A DNA stretch of 64,000 nt, taken from NCBI GenBank assembly GCA_036821825.1, contig DAISIV010000007.1, forward strand, positions 46,960-110,959, in the 5' to 3' direction. Under the pieces are notes generated by a model. The model was not told where the DNA came from and made no database searches. It was given only the letters and a program-made list of their open reading frames with translations. The number at the start of each line of letters is the position of its first letter. Positions within the stretch are counted from its first letter, which is position 1. The position numbers and the translations under genes are program-made. This stretch comes from CAITZA01 sp937915285 (lineage in GTDB: Bacteria; Desulfobacterota; Desulfomonilia; Desulfomonilales; Desulfomonilaceae). Below are positions 44,822 to 53,868 of this stretch, one piece after another.

Positions 44822-46132
44822 ATGGAACTATTTCAAGAGATGACGAATCCGGAGACAGGCAAGCCGTTGGCCGACAGAATGAGACCTCGCACACTTGCAG
44901 CTTTTGTTGGACAGGAAAACATCATTGGAACAGGCAAGCCTCTCAGAGTGGCCATCGAAAAAGACCAGCTATTCTCCATGCTCTTCTGGGGACCTCCTGG
45001 GTCTGGAAAAACTACCCTGGCTCAAATAATTGCGGGAACCTCTAATTCCAGGTTTCTACCTTTCTCCGCTGTTGGTGTTGGAGTCAAGGAAATCCGGGAG
45101 GCGGCTTCCCAGGCTTCTTTGGAGGCGAAAACCTCGGGCCGTAGAACTATACTCTTTCTGGATGAAATTCACAGATTCAATAAGGCCCAGCAGGATTACC
45201 TTCTCCCTCACGTTGAAAAAGGGACGATTATTCTTATAGGGGCCACCACTGAAAACCCCAGTTTCGAAGTCAACCAGGCGTTGTTGTCAAGGCTGAGAGT
45301 GTTCATTCTGGAACCAATCAGCCATGATGACCTCCTGAAAATTCTGGTTAACGCACTGCATGACCACGAGAATGGTTTGGGCGCCTTCGGTCTAAACCTT
45401 GAGGATGATGCGGCAGACTACATTGCATCCATCAGTGATGGTGACGCGCGAACAGCTTTGAATATCCTGGAGGTTTCTGCTTCCCATGCAAGGATGGGCA
45501 ACAGGCTCTCGGTCGATCTGGAAACCGTTCAGGAGTCAGCTCAGTCTACAAATATCCGATATGACAAGGCCGGTGAGGAGCACTTCAATTTAATAAGCGC
45601 CCTTCACAAATCCTTAAGAGATAGTGACCCTGACGGCGGGTTATATTGGATGGCCCGAATGCTGGAGGGAGGGGAAGACCCACTGTATATAGCCAGGAGG
45701 TTGGTTCGTTTTGCCAGCGAAGACGTAGGACTGGCGGCCCCTCAAGGCCTGAATATGGCTGTGGCTACCTTTCAGGCCTGCCAGTTCATCGGAATGCCTG
45801 AATGCGCGCTTGCGCTAGCGCAGACGGTTGTATATCTTGCCTGCTCGCCCAAATCGAACAGCCTCGAGGCTGCCTATCTGTCTCTGAAGGATGAAATCAG
45901 GAAATCAGGAGCCCTGCCTGTCCCCATGTGCATCAGAAACGCTCCCACACGATTCATGAAGGAAGTTGGGTATGGCAAGGGATACAAATACGCTCACGAC
46001 TATCCCGATGCCCAGGTTGAACAGCAACATCTACCGGACAAACTGGTAGGAAAAAGATTTTATTTCCCAAATGATCGAGGATTCGAACGCTCATTCAAAG
46101 AACAACTGGACAAAAAGATGAAGGGCACATAA
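44822..46132 (+). CDS. rarA: Replication-associated recombination protein A (RarA/MgsA)
   Basis: 436 residues. AAA+ ATPase related to clamp loaders: RPRTLAAFVGQENIIG, Walker A WGPPGSGKTTLAQII, Walker B LFLDEIHRFNKAQQD, sensor 1 GATTENPSFEV, arginine finger region LLSRLRVFILEP, and the C-terminal tetramer domain with SEDVGLAAPQGL and NAPTRFMKEVGYGKGYKYAHD. It acts at stalled replication forks with SSB. It stands alone and diverges from nadK. Confidence 0.97.
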   Translation: MELFQEMTNPETGKPLADRMRPRTLAAFVGQENIIGTGKPLRVAIEKDQLFSMLFWGPPGSGKTTLAQIIAGTSNSRFLPFSAVGVGVKEIREAASQASLEAKTSGRRTILFLDEIHRFNKAQQDYLLPHVEKGTIILIGATTENPSFEVNQALLSRLRVFILEPISHDDLLKILVNALHDHENGLGAFGLNLEDDAADYIASISDGDARTALNILEVSASHARMGNRLSVDLETVQESAQSTNIRYDKAGEEHFNLISALHKSLRDSDPDGGLYWMARMLEGGEDPLYIARRLVRFASEDVGLAAPQGLNMAVATFQACQFIGMPECALALAQTVVYLACSPKSNSLEAAYLSLKDEIRKSGALPVPMCIRNAPTRFMKEVGYGKGYKYAHDYPDAQVEQQHLPDKLVGKRFYFPNDRGFERSFKEQLDKKMKGT

Positions 46133-46154
46133 TCAGTTATATGTCCATTAGGCT

Positions 46155-46190
46155 AAATGACGGCCGGATTTGCATTTCTGGTCATTTCAT
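46155..46190 (+). terminator. Weak terminator-like inverted repeat after rarA
   Basis: AAATGAC (46155-46161) and GTCATTT (46181-46187) pair, with a 19-base loop that holds GGCC/CTGG complement fragments. The T tract is short and broken. It could be a terminator or an operator for the sigma factor gene. Confidence 0.35.
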
Positions 46191-46290
46191 GGTTGACGCC
46201 ATGATTGTTGTTCACAAATGAAACTACTTCGAGTCGGGTTTGTCTCCTTTTTGAGTTTGCTTGTGTCAGGATTTAAAACAAAAACATCCT

Positions 46291-46875
46291 ATGTCGAGAT
46301 TTGAAAAACTATCTGATGAACAGGTAATTGAAGGGGCCATAAAGGGTTCTGAGGCCTATTTCGCAGAGTTGGTCGAGCGTTATACTCCCCAGATTTATCG
46401 TCTGGCCAGGGGAATAACCAATTCTCATGCAGAGGCAGAGGATGTTGTCCAGGAAACTTTCCTCAGGATTTTCAAAAACCTGGACAGGTTCTCCGCTGAA
46501 AAAGCTAATTTCAGGACCTGGGCTCTAACTATTGCCCGGAATCAGAGTATCAACACTCTGGCTTCAATCAAGAGAAAGGCCCTTCAGTTCTTTGGAGATA
46601 GGGACGATGAAGATCCGGAACTCGAGTTTAGTTCAAACCCTATGTCAGCAGAATCGCACGATGCAGAAACCATGCTATTGCTCAAACAGAAATTTGGGCA
46701 ACTGGATCTTGCTCTAAGAAAAATTCCAGAACGCCAGAAAACAGCGTTAATGTTAAAAACCCAGGAAAACCTGAGTTATGAGGAAATCGCAAAAATAATG
46801 TCGATCTCTGTTTCCTCTGTCGAATCACTGATTTTCAGAGGTAGGAAGAAACTGGTTGAATTGATGGAAAAATGA
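46291..46875 (+). CDS. ECF-family RNA polymerase sigma factor
   Basis: 194 residues from the ATG at 46291 (the usual MSRFEKLSDEQVI start; a TTG 30 bases upstream has no better site). Region 2 shows YTPQIYRLARGITNSHAEAEDVVQETFLRIFKNL, and region 4 shows ALMLKTQENLSYEEIAKIM followed by SVSSVESLIFRGRKKLVELM. It resembles the RpoE-like group. It is followed by a zinc-finger anti-sigma gene whose ATG lies 56 bases past the stop, and by two CpxP/Spy-type genes. It should direct transcription of an envelope or metal stress regulon. Confidence 0.94.
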   Translation: MSRFEKLSDEQVIEGAIKGSEAYFAELVERYTPQIYRLARGITNSHAEAEDVVQETFLRIFKNLDRFSAEKANFRTWALTIARNQSINTLASIKRKALQFFGDRDDEDPELEFSSNPMSAESHDAETMLLLKQKFGQLDLALRKIPERQKTALMLKTQENLSYEEIAKIMSISVSSVESLIFRGRKKLVELMEK

Positions 46876-46931
46876 AAGATTTTCGCGAGTTTTCTCTCAT
46901 CTCCGGGTATGATAGTACGGAGGGAAAGACA

Positions 46932-47381
46932 ATGAAATGTGAAGATTTCCAAATACAAATATCAAAGTTGCTCGATGATGAGTTTAATGGAAAATCATCC
47001 GGCGAATTGTTCGGACACCTCCGGTCATGTCCTGAATGCTCGATGTTCTACGAAAAAACCAAGCAAATTGATAAGGATCTTAAAGCAGTAAGCCTGGCCC
47101 TACCCGATTCGGCCCTTGCAAAAAGGATTCAGGAGAAGATAAAGCAAAAAACAGGCCGTACCCAGAAGACACAAAGCGTCCCAGTTTTATGGAGACGTAT
47201 TCCCGTCTATGCCTTGGTAGCCTTATTGGCAGTTGGTGTTGGAAATATGGCAGGTAAAACATTGACTCAGGCATTGCTAAACCAGAACTCGGAAACAACC
47301 CTGGACCTCATGATACCAGATGGAAACGTATACATATCAGATATTTTTAGCGATATGTCTCAAGGGGAGCAGGCAAGATGA
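46932..47381 (+). CDS. Anti-sigma factor with HxxxCxxC zinc motif
   Basis: 149 residues from the ATG at 46932, preceded by GGAGGG (an upstream ATG overlapping the sigma stop is less suitable). MKCEDFQIQISKLLDDE followed by HLRSCPEC, the ZAS zinc-binding anti-sigma core. A single membrane helix is at about 95-112 (VYALVALLAVGVGN), then a short exported tail. The cytosolic part should sequester the ECF sigma. The stop overlaps the next ATG (ATGA), coupling translation. Confidence 0.9.
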   Translation: MKCEDFQIQISKLLDDEFNGKSSGELFGHLRSCPECSMFYEKTKQIDKDLKAVSLALPDSALAKRIQEKIKQKTGRTQKTQSVPVLWRRIPVYALVALLAVGVGNMAGKTLTQALLNQNSETTLDLMIPDGNVYISDIFSDMSQGEQAR

Positions 47382-47890
47382 AAAGGGCCCTGTTAATAGG
47401 AGTGTTCGTTTTTTCTCTGCTTCTGAACTTGACCGTGGCATCGATCCTGGGCTGGCATTACTGGTCTGAAAGAAAAAACCTTTCTGCTCCGGTAGCTGAA
47501 TGTCCCATGCTCAACGAAACGGATTTCAAACAAATTTCCCAGGTATGGTCGAGGCAGGCGCGATCGGGTTTACAGGAGTCCAGGCGTCTGATCAGGGATA
47601 AACAGGCTGAATTGATCGACCAGATTGCAAAGACTCCAGGCGACCTGGGACCCTCCGAGACCACCATCAGGGAACTTATGTCGCTCAGGGAAAAAATGGA
47701 GAGAGAAGCACTGGCCAGACTGAGTAACGCGCTTGTTCAACTGCCGGAGGAAAAACGGGAAGCCCTTGTGTCATATGTTAAGCACAGATCTTGTATGGGA
47801 CCCGGAATGCGCTTTGGTGGTGGCAGAATGGGCCGTGGACGGATGATGCAGGAAAGCGGTCCTGAAGGCGCCATTCCTGGGACCCAGTAG
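47378..47890 (+). CDS. Periplasmic CpxP/CnrX-type metal or stress sensor-like protein
   Basis: 170 residues: an N-terminal membrane helix (LLIGVFVFSLLLNLTVASI), then a helical periplasmic domain with heptad-like pairs (ISQVWSRQARSGLQESRRLI, LMSLREKMEREALARLSNAL). The C-terminal tail is rich in Gly, Met and Arg (GPGMRFGGGRMGRGRMM). This fits the heavy-metal-resistance (PF13801/Spy-like) family. It is translationally coupled to the anti-sigma gene and may relay periplasmic signals to the sigma/anti-sigma pair, as CnrX or RseB-like proteins do. That role is inferred. Confidence 0.82.
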   Translation: MKRALLIGVFVFSLLLNLTVASILGWHYWSERKNLSAPVAECPMLNETDFKQISQVWSRQARSGLQESRRLIRDKQAELIDQIAKTPGDLGPSETTIRELMSLREKMEREALARLSNALVQLPEEKREALVSYVKHRSCMGPGMRFGGGRMGRGRMMQESGPEGAIPGTQ

Positions 47891-48353
47891 ACTCTCCACA
47901 GCCTTCCTGATTCTTGCTACTTCTCTTGCGCCACTTGTGACGGCTTATTTCAGTCTTCCGTCGCTGACATCATGATCACTTGCAATCGAAGCCGGCGCTA
48001 AAGCATTACCTTTCGGTTAAGTCAAACCCCCTAAGCTTACCCCAGGATCACATGACGCTGGCGCCTTCAAACCCGGACTGTTACTCGACACTCCCAACTG
48101 GCGAATGATGTTTCAATAACAAAAGAACCTCAGATTTAGTTCTTGCAGTTCCAGCCACATCGACAGATTCCATTCAACACTCACCACTGTTCTTGATTGA
48201 TCCGAACATGATGCAAGATATCAAGCTTTAGACCCAAAATCGGACTATTTTTATGACAATAAAAAAAGAGCGCGGGTTTTTTTGAGCTGATCTGTAATAC
48301 ACAACAGAGACGATAAAGGACAAGCAGTCCACTAAAGAAAAGGAGACATACAG
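47891..48353. other. Intergenic region before the second Spy-like gene
   Basis: About 460 bases with no gene seen. Near 48261-48283 a run A7, GAGCGCGGG, T7 could form an AT hairpin. AAAGGAGA before the ATG at 48354 is the ribosome binding site. I could not identify an ECF-type promoter with confidence. Confidence 0.35.
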
Positions 48354-48872
48354 ATGAGTTTTTCGAAGACGATGGTTGGCTTGGTTGTTATAGTTGCCAT
48401 GCTGGGGGCTAGCAGCGCATTTGCTTTCGGACCCGGTGGTGGATGTGGCGGATGTCAGATGGGAGGCGGTTTTGGACCGGGAGGTTGCCCAGCGATTGGT
48501 AATCTTCAGTTGTCAGCCGAACAAAAAGACCAGATGAATGCCATGCGCACCGAATTTCTGAAGAAACAGGAAGCCTTGAGAGCCGAGAAGGCACAGAAGA
48601 GAATCGAAATGCTGGAATTGGCCTCCAAAAAGCCACAGGATGAGTCCGCCTTGCAGAAGAAAAGAGAAGAGATATGGGCCATTCAGGACAAAATGAGAGC
48701 TGAAGGCAGGACCATGGGTACGAAGTTCAGATCCTTGCTGACCCCTGAGCAGAAAGAAAAATTAGGCCCGGCTGGTTTCGGTCCGGGTGGTGGATGCGGC
48801 GGAAGAGGTTTTGGTGGCCCGAGCGCAGGAAGAGGAGCCGGCCTTGGAAAGATCGCTTTGAACAGCCTCTAA
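48354..48872 (+). CDS. Spy/ZraP-like periplasmic protein with Gly/Cys-rich ends
   Basis: 172 residues. Signal peptide (MVGLVVIVAMLGASSAFA). Next come a Gly/Cys-rich stretch (GGGCGGCQMGG) and a helical core with the Spy/CpxP LTxEQ-type motifs (LSAEQKDQMNAMRTEFLKKQ and SLLTPEQKEKLG). The C-terminus is again Gly/Cys-rich. The family includes the zinc-binding chaperone ZraP and Spy. The Cys residues suggest metal binding. It lies downstream of the ECF operon and may be under it. A strong terminator follows. Confidence 0.85.
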   Translation: MSFSKTMVGLVVIVAMLGASSAFAFGPGGGCGGCQMGGGFGPGGCPAIGNLQLSAEQKDQMNAMRTEFLKKQEALRAEKAQKRIEMLELASKKPQDESALQKKREEIWAIQDKMRAEGRTMGTKFRSLLTPEQKEKLGPAGFGPGGGCGGRGFGGPSAGRGAGLGKIALNSL

Positions 48873-48898
48873 CAGTTAAAAATGATTTTGAACAAAAG

Positions 48899-48927
48899 AC
48901 CCGGACTGTCCGGGTTTTTTGTTTTTA
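48899..48927 (+). terminator. Intrinsic terminator after the Spy-like gene
   Basis: ACCCGGA (48899-48905), loop CTG, TCCGGGT (48909-48915), then TTTTTGTTTTT. Classic rho-independent terminator, 26 bases after the stop. Confidence 0.88.
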
Positions 48928-49009
48928 AACCACGATGCGCATCTTGACATGCCGATGGGCGAATTGCGAAATATGAGCTAATTCGTTAAGTATTTATTTC
49001 CAGGGTAGG

Positions 49010-49870
49010 CTAGGCCCCATGACCATACTCATCGAGGTCAAGGGCAACTAACTGAAATCCAATTTGCTTGAGGCCACCGATTATTTCCTCTCTCACCTTG
49101 GATTCATTAACAATAATATTCATTCCCGAATGATCGGTTACTATCCTCGCCAAACCGCCGTGGTGTCTCAGTCTGACAAGTTTCAGACCCCCATCCTTTA
49201 GAATTTTCTCCCCTTTTCTGACCATTTCTAATTCAGACTCCAGAATCGGGCGCCCAAAAGGTATTCGGGTAGCTAAACAAGGCTCAGCCTGTTTTTCTGC
49301 GAGGCGATACAGTCCCTTCAGTCGGAGTTGATGACGAATTTCGTCCTTGGTGATTCCGGCCTGAGCCAGTGGAGTGGCAACACCGAGTTCCCGAATGGCT
49401 GCCGATCCCGGTCTTTCATCCGGGTTGTCATCTGCCTGTGTTCCGTCAAAAAACACTGCTCTGACTCCTGGATCCGGTAGTTTAAGGATGCGATTGTATC
49501 TTAAACGTTTGCAATGATAGCAGCGGTCCGGGTTATTTTCTCTGAATTCCTTGCTGTCAAATTCCGGCGGGTCGAGAATTAGGTGTCTGACCCCTAACAT
49601 TCTCGCAAAAATAGCCGCTTCCGAGATCTCATCCGCGCTGGAAGTGGGGGCTTTAACAGTAACTCCGATAACCTTTTTGGATCCCATAGCCTGTGCTGTT
49701 TCCAAGAGCAAGTAACTGGAATCAAGACCGCCTGAAAACCCAACATAAATTGCATCGGCATGGCGTGCGGCCTCCTTGATAATGCCGACCAGCAAACTAT
49801 GTTTATCATTTTGCGACGGAATGCCCGCTTGTGGTTCAACCGCGGGCTCATTTCCGGATAGCTTTTTCAA
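49010..49870 (-). CDS. larE: LarE-type ATP-dependent sacrificial sulfur transferase
   Basis: 286 residues from a TTG at 49870 with GGGAGGGTGGA just upstream. PP-loop ATPase motif GFSGGLDSSYLL, the family Cys motif NPDRCYHCKRLRYNRIL, the segment GTQADDNPDERPG and a C-terminal C-x-ATRIPFG (EPCLATRIPFG). LarE donates sulfur from its own Cys while making the nickel-pincer cofactor of lactate racemase and related enzymes. LarB and LarC are not in the window. It overlaps the end of mnmA by 23 bases, so two PP-loop sulfur enzymes are coupled. Confidence 0.92.
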   Translation of the reverse strand: MKKLSGNEPAVEPQAGIPSQNDKHSLLVGIIKEAARHADAIYVGFSGGLDSSYLLLETAQAMGSKKVIGVTVKAPTSSADEISEAAIFARMLGVRHLILDPPEFDSKEFRENNPDRCYHCKRLRYNRILKLPDPGVRAVFFDGTQADDNPDERPGSAAIRELGVATPLAQAGITKDEIRHQLRLKGLYRLAEKQAEPCLATRIPFGRPILESELEMVRKGEKILKDGGLKLVRLRHHGGLARIVTDHSGMNIIVNESKVREEIIGGLKQIGFQLVALDLDEYGHGA

Positions 49871-50897
49871 TCCACCCTCCCATTACCACCTGGGCGCCGA
49901 GATAAAAAACCGCAGCCTGACCAGGAGCCACTGATGATTGAGGTTCGAGGAATTCAAATTCTAGACGGTTTGGTTCCATTTTGACTATTCGGCAATCAAC
50001 CGGTTTGGACGTAGATCTAATTTTAACCTTAAGGAATTCTTTAGAGCGCGCCAGGTCTGGGCGAATTATATTCAGGTCACTTATGAGCGCGCCATTAGAA
50101 AAGGTGTGGTCCCTGAGCCCTATTACAATAGAATTATTTTCCGGCTCTATCCGAATCACGTAACGCGGATGTGGCCCACAAACCCCGAGCCCCCTCCTCT
50201 GGCCCACAGTGTAGTTTATGATCCCATTGTGCTGTCCCAGCAGGTTTCCTTCGGTATCAAAAATCGGTCCGGGACGCTCTTCTATACCCATCTTGCGCAG
50301 GAAACTCACATAATCGTTGTTTTCCACGAAACAAAGTTCCTGGGACTCCTCTTTCTGGGCGAGCGCTAAATCCATGCTTCCAACAAAATCTCGAACATCC
50401 GACTTTTTCCAAGCGCCCAGAGGAAAGAGGGTTCGCTCGAGAATTTCGGGAGTCAACATGAACAGGAAATACGACTGGTCCTTGGATGGATCAAGGCCTT
50501 TGAGGAGAGTAGGGCGCCCTTCATCGGTAGTTATTCTGGCGTAATGTCCTGTCGCAATCTTTTCGCAACCCAGATTCCATGCGTGTTTTGCCAGCAAATC
50601 CAGTTTGATGAAGCGGTTACATCTGGGACAGGGGGATGGGGTTCTACCCAAGCCGTAGTCACGCACAAAATAATCGATCACCAGGGTCCTGAATTCCTCC
50701 ACTAAATCGATTACATGTAGAGGCTCTCCAATAATCTCTGCGACTCTCCGAGCAGAAGCCAGGGAATCTCTGCAATCGTCAAAAAGTTTCATGTGCAGCG
50801 GGATCAACTGGCGCCCCTCATTCTTGAGAATGATAGCTGAGGCTGCGCTATCCATGCCACCACTGATTGCGACTCCAACCCGCATAGGATCTCCCAT
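49848..50897 (-). CDS. mnmA: tRNA-specific 2-thiouridylase MnmA
   Basis: 349 residues. It sulfurates U34 of tRNA Lys, Glu and Gln. PP-loop AISGGMDSAASAI, the catalytic Cys in SPCPRCNRFIKLDLLAKHA, ATGHYARI, the second catalytic Cys in ESQELCFVENNDYV, and YTVGQRRGLGV. The start may be the ATG at 50897 or one four codons later (50885) with GGGAG close by. Family members are usually ~360 residues. It is coupled to larE. Confidence 0.94.
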   Translation of the reverse strand: MGDPMRVGVAISGGMDSAASAIILKNEGRQLIPLHMKLFDDCRDSLASARRVAEIIGEPLHVIDLVEEFRTLVIDYFVRDYGLGRTPSPCPRCNRFIKLDLLAKHAWNLGCEKIATGHYARITTDEGRPTLLKGLDPSKDQSYFLFMLTPEILERTLFPLGAWKKSDVRDFVGSMDLALAQKEESQELCFVENNDYVSFLRKMGIEERPGPIFDTEGNLLGQHNGIINYTVGQRRGLGVCGPHPRYVIRIEPENNSIVIGLRDHTFSNGALISDLNIIRPDLARSKEFLKVKIRSTSKPVDCRIVKMEPNRLEFEFLEPQSSVAPGQAAVFYLGAQVVMGGWIEKAIRK

Positions 50898-50925
50898 TCA
50901 ACCTCAAGATATTGTTGAAGTTAAT

Positions 50926-53775
50926 CTAACGTAATTTCGGTTCAGATCTGATTTCCGTTTGTTGAGGCGCTTTTTGACGAGCCGGAGCTTCCGGGTTCTG
51001 AACCGGTCCCTTGGCGGGCCCTAAAACAGGTTTAATAAGATTTCCAGGGGTTTGGGCGGAGCTTTTTGGATTCTGCGCCGGGGGGTTTTGTAGCTGTCTG
51101 AGAGGGTGCTGAGGCGGTAAGGTGTTCTCAGTTCCTCCTAGGGACGCCGGGTTCAACGACGAGTTGGATGTATTCGGGAAAAACCCAAAAACCGGTCCTC
51201 CAAAAAGCGATTGATTTCCAAGCAATGCCTGAGCAGGTCCTCCGGGAGCTGATGCCAGGGACTCAGGAATGTCCATCGGCGCCATAACAAGGGTTAGGCC
51301 GTCAAACGGTGTGTATATAGGTTCTCTAACCATTCTTGGGACAGTGTTGTCCTTTTGATCGGCCGGGAAGGTGAGCATCTCCTTGAAGGTTATCTGGGGA
51401 GGAATGGAAAATTCACGTTCGGGTCTGTTGTGGAGTATATCTCTCATGAAATAAGCCCAGACGGGCAGGGCGGCGCGGGCGCCTTCTTCTCGCCTACCAA
51501 GCGGCCTCTTTTCGTCGAATCCGACCCAGACCCCTGTTGTAAAATCAGGATTAAAACCGACGAACCATGTATCTTCTGCATTATTGGTGGTGCCTGTTTT
51601 ACCGGCTAAATCCTTCCGTTTCAAATATTGTCCCATCCTCGCCCCTGTCCCCTGACGGACCCCTCCCTGGAGCAAAGAGGTCATTACATAGGCCGTCTGT
51701 GGAGAGAGCACCGCCTTGGCGCGTGATGGTTCGGTAAGAAGATCATCCTCTTCCCAGTCCACTTGAGACATCATCTTTGTTTGACTGTTAGTATTGACGA
51801 CCGTTGGAGTTGTTGTGGCAGAGGCCTGTCTTGCCACAGGCCTTGCATTCTGCGACAACCTCTGGGCTGTTTGCATGAATTGCTCTCTGAATTCATCCCT
51901 TGGAGTAGGGTGGGGGATTTCGGATTCATCCAGCACAGGGGTTTCGCTATGGTCTTCCAGAACGTTTCCAAACCGGTCTTCAACACGGCGCACAAGTATG
52001 GGTTCAATATGAATGCCATTGTTGGGAAATACGGTGTACGCGCTGGTCAGTTCCATCAATGTAAGCTCTGATGTGCCAAGACTAAGGGATAGATTTCTGC
52101 CCAGTGGAGATGTTATTCCCAACTTTTTGGCAAAATCCAGCACCGGCCCTAAACCGACATCCATCAGAATCTTGATGGTACAAATATTTCTGGAAAGCTC
52201 CAGAGCCCTTCTCAGACTCATGGGACCCATGAAGTTGCCACTGGAGTTTTTGGGCTCCCATTCCTCATCAGCGCCTTCAAGGTCAACCACAATGGGCTCA
52301 TCTATTATGACTGTGGCCGGACTATAGCTCTTCTGTTCAAATGCCAGTGAATAGATGATGGGTTTGAATGCGCTCCCGGGTTGACGCTTGGCCTGAACGG
52401 CTCTATTGAACTGGAAATGTTCGCCTGTGGAGCCACCGACAAGAGCCCTAACATTTCCATTCTTATTTTCGACACATACTAGGGCCCCCTGAAGCCGCGG
52501 ATTGTCATCAGGCAAAAATTCCGGTACTTCATCCACGAAATTGTTAAACCTCAGGGCAAGGACCTGCCCTATTTTGTAGACCCCAGCGGAGGACTTCTGA
52601 ATCCGGACTTTACCTCTCAATTTCTTGCTTATGGCAACTTCCAGAATGACATCTCCATTCTTTTGTGGAAACACCCGTGTCACCACACCCTGATAAATCC
52701 GGTTTTCGGTCAGGTTAGGGGTAACGCGTCTCTGGAGCAAATCGGAGATTTCTTCCTGAGGTATGGTTCTCAGAATAGCCAGGTGCTTTTGACGGACTTT
52801 TATCTCTTCCAGACCCTTTTCCATGGCCTCAAGCGCCCTACGCTGGAAGTCCAGCTTACATGTTGTAAAAACTTTGAGCCCATCATTGTAGAGTTTTTCT
52901 TCACCATACTTACGGATGATATAACGCCGTACGACCTCGGTAAAATCGGGCGCAAGATCGAATGGCCTGACAACCGCTTTTCTGAAAACAAGCGGTTCTG
53001 TCTTGGCTTCCTCATATTCAGTTTCGTTAATGAATCCGGCGCGAAGCATGCGCCCGAGAACAGTTATCTGTCTCTGACGCGCCAGTTCTTCACTCTTGAA
53101 GGGATTAAATCTAGCCGGGCTGGCAACGAGTCCAGCGAGCAATGCGGCCTGCGCCGTGGACAGGTGCTCGACCGGTTTGTCAAAATATCCGCGAGAAGCA
53201 GCTTCCACACCGTAACAACCTTCGCCCAGATAGATTTCATTGAGATAAACATGAAGGATTTTTTCTTTACCCCAAACCTTCTCAAGCCTGGACGCCAGAA
53301 TCATTTCCTTGAATTTCCTGGAAAAGGTCCTTTCTCGGCTGAGAAGGAAGTTTCTGGTTACCTGCATGGTGATTGTGCTACCGCCCTGGGTTATTCTCCC
53401 TGCCACGATATTTCTTCCCATGGCCCTGAGTATGCCGTAATAATCTACCCCGTCATGTTCAAAAAACCTGGAATCTTCGGCCGCAAGAAATGCATTAATT
53501 ACATTTTGGGGAATCTGGTTCAGATCAACCACAAATCTCTTTTGCCTGTAAAAAATGCCGATGACCGTCCCATCATCGGAGTAAAATGTCGAGACCGTTT
53601 TGGGCTTGTAGGATACTAACTCAGGTATTTCAGGTAGTTGTCTGGCTATTGCCAGGTAGCTTCCTGCTGCTGCGCCTAGCAGAAAGATCGGTATTTGCAC
53701 CAGCAATAGTAATGGGATTATGAAAAATACCGTGAAGACGCCTTTGGCCATCACACGGTGTAAACGATTCTTCAT
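50926..53775 (-). CDS. mrcA: Class A penicillin-binding protein 1A
   Basis: 949 residues. N-terminal membrane helix, then a glycosyltransferase domain (AAEDSRFFEHDGVD, GGSTITMQVTRNFLLSRERT, KILHVYLNEIYLGEGCYG) and a transpeptidase domain with SxxK in QPGSAFKPIIYS, SRN in ALELSRNICT and KTG in LAGKTGTTNNAEDTWFVG. An OB-like insertion is between the two catalytic parts. The last ~110 residues are Pro/Gln/Asn-rich low-complexity sequence (PPAQNPKSSAQTP), probably a disordered periplasmic tail. It polymerises and cross-links peptidoglycan. Confidence 0.96.
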   Translation of the reverse strand: MKNRLHRVMAKGVFTVFFIIPLLLLVQIPIFLLGAAAGSYLAIARQLPEIPELVSYKPKTVSTFYSDDGTVIGIFYRQKRFVVDLNQIPQNVINAFLAAEDSRFFEHDGVDYYGILRAMGRNIVAGRITQGGSTITMQVTRNFLLSRERTFSRKFKEMILASRLEKVWGKEKILHVYLNEIYLGEGCYGVEAASRGYFDKPVEHLSTAQAALLAGLVASPARFNPFKSEELARQRQITVLGRMLRAGFINETEYEEAKTEPLVFRKAVVRPFDLAPDFTEVVRRYIIRKYGEEKLYNDGLKVFTTCKLDFQRRALEAMEKGLEEIKVRQKHLAILRTIPQEEISDLLQRRVTPNLTENRIYQGVVTRVFPQKNGDVILEVAISKKLRGKVRIQKSSAGVYKIGQVLALRFNNFVDEVPEFLPDDNPRLQGALVCVENKNGNVRALVGGSTGEHFQFNRAVQAKRQPGSAFKPIIYSLAFEQKSYSPATVIIDEPIVVDLEGADEEWEPKNSSGNFMGPMSLRRALELSRNICTIKILMDVGLGPVLDFAKKLGITSPLGRNLSLSLGTSELTLMELTSAYTVFPNNGIHIEPILVRRVEDRFGNVLEDHSETPVLDESEIPHPTPRDEFREQFMQTAQRLSQNARPVARQASATTTPTVVNTNSQTKMMSQVDWEEDDLLTEPSRAKAVLSPQTAYVMTSLLQGGVRQGTGARMGQYLKRKDLAGKTGTTNNAEDTWFVGFNPDFTTGVWVGFDEKRPLGRREEGARAALPVWAYFMRDILHNRPEREFSIPPQITFKEMLTFPADQKDNTVPRMVREPIYTPFDGLTLVMAPMDIPESLASAPGGPAQALLGNQSLFGGPVFGFFPNTSNSSLNPASLGGTENTLPPQHPLRQLQNPPAQNPKSSAQTPGNLIKPVLGPAKGPVQNPEAPARQKAPQQTEIRSEPKLR

Positions 53776-53868
53776 GCTTGGTTCCTGCGATCCGCCTCTG
53801 AAATAATCAACTCAGCTCCCATCGTCAGATCTGTCTCAACCTTAGCGACGCGTGTCGTGCGCAAGACG

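Noticed and set aside
52663..53619. Long plus-strand open frame opposite the PBP1A gene
   Set aside because: Antisense shadow of a clear penicillin-binding protein whose catalytic motifs are all in the minus-strand frame.
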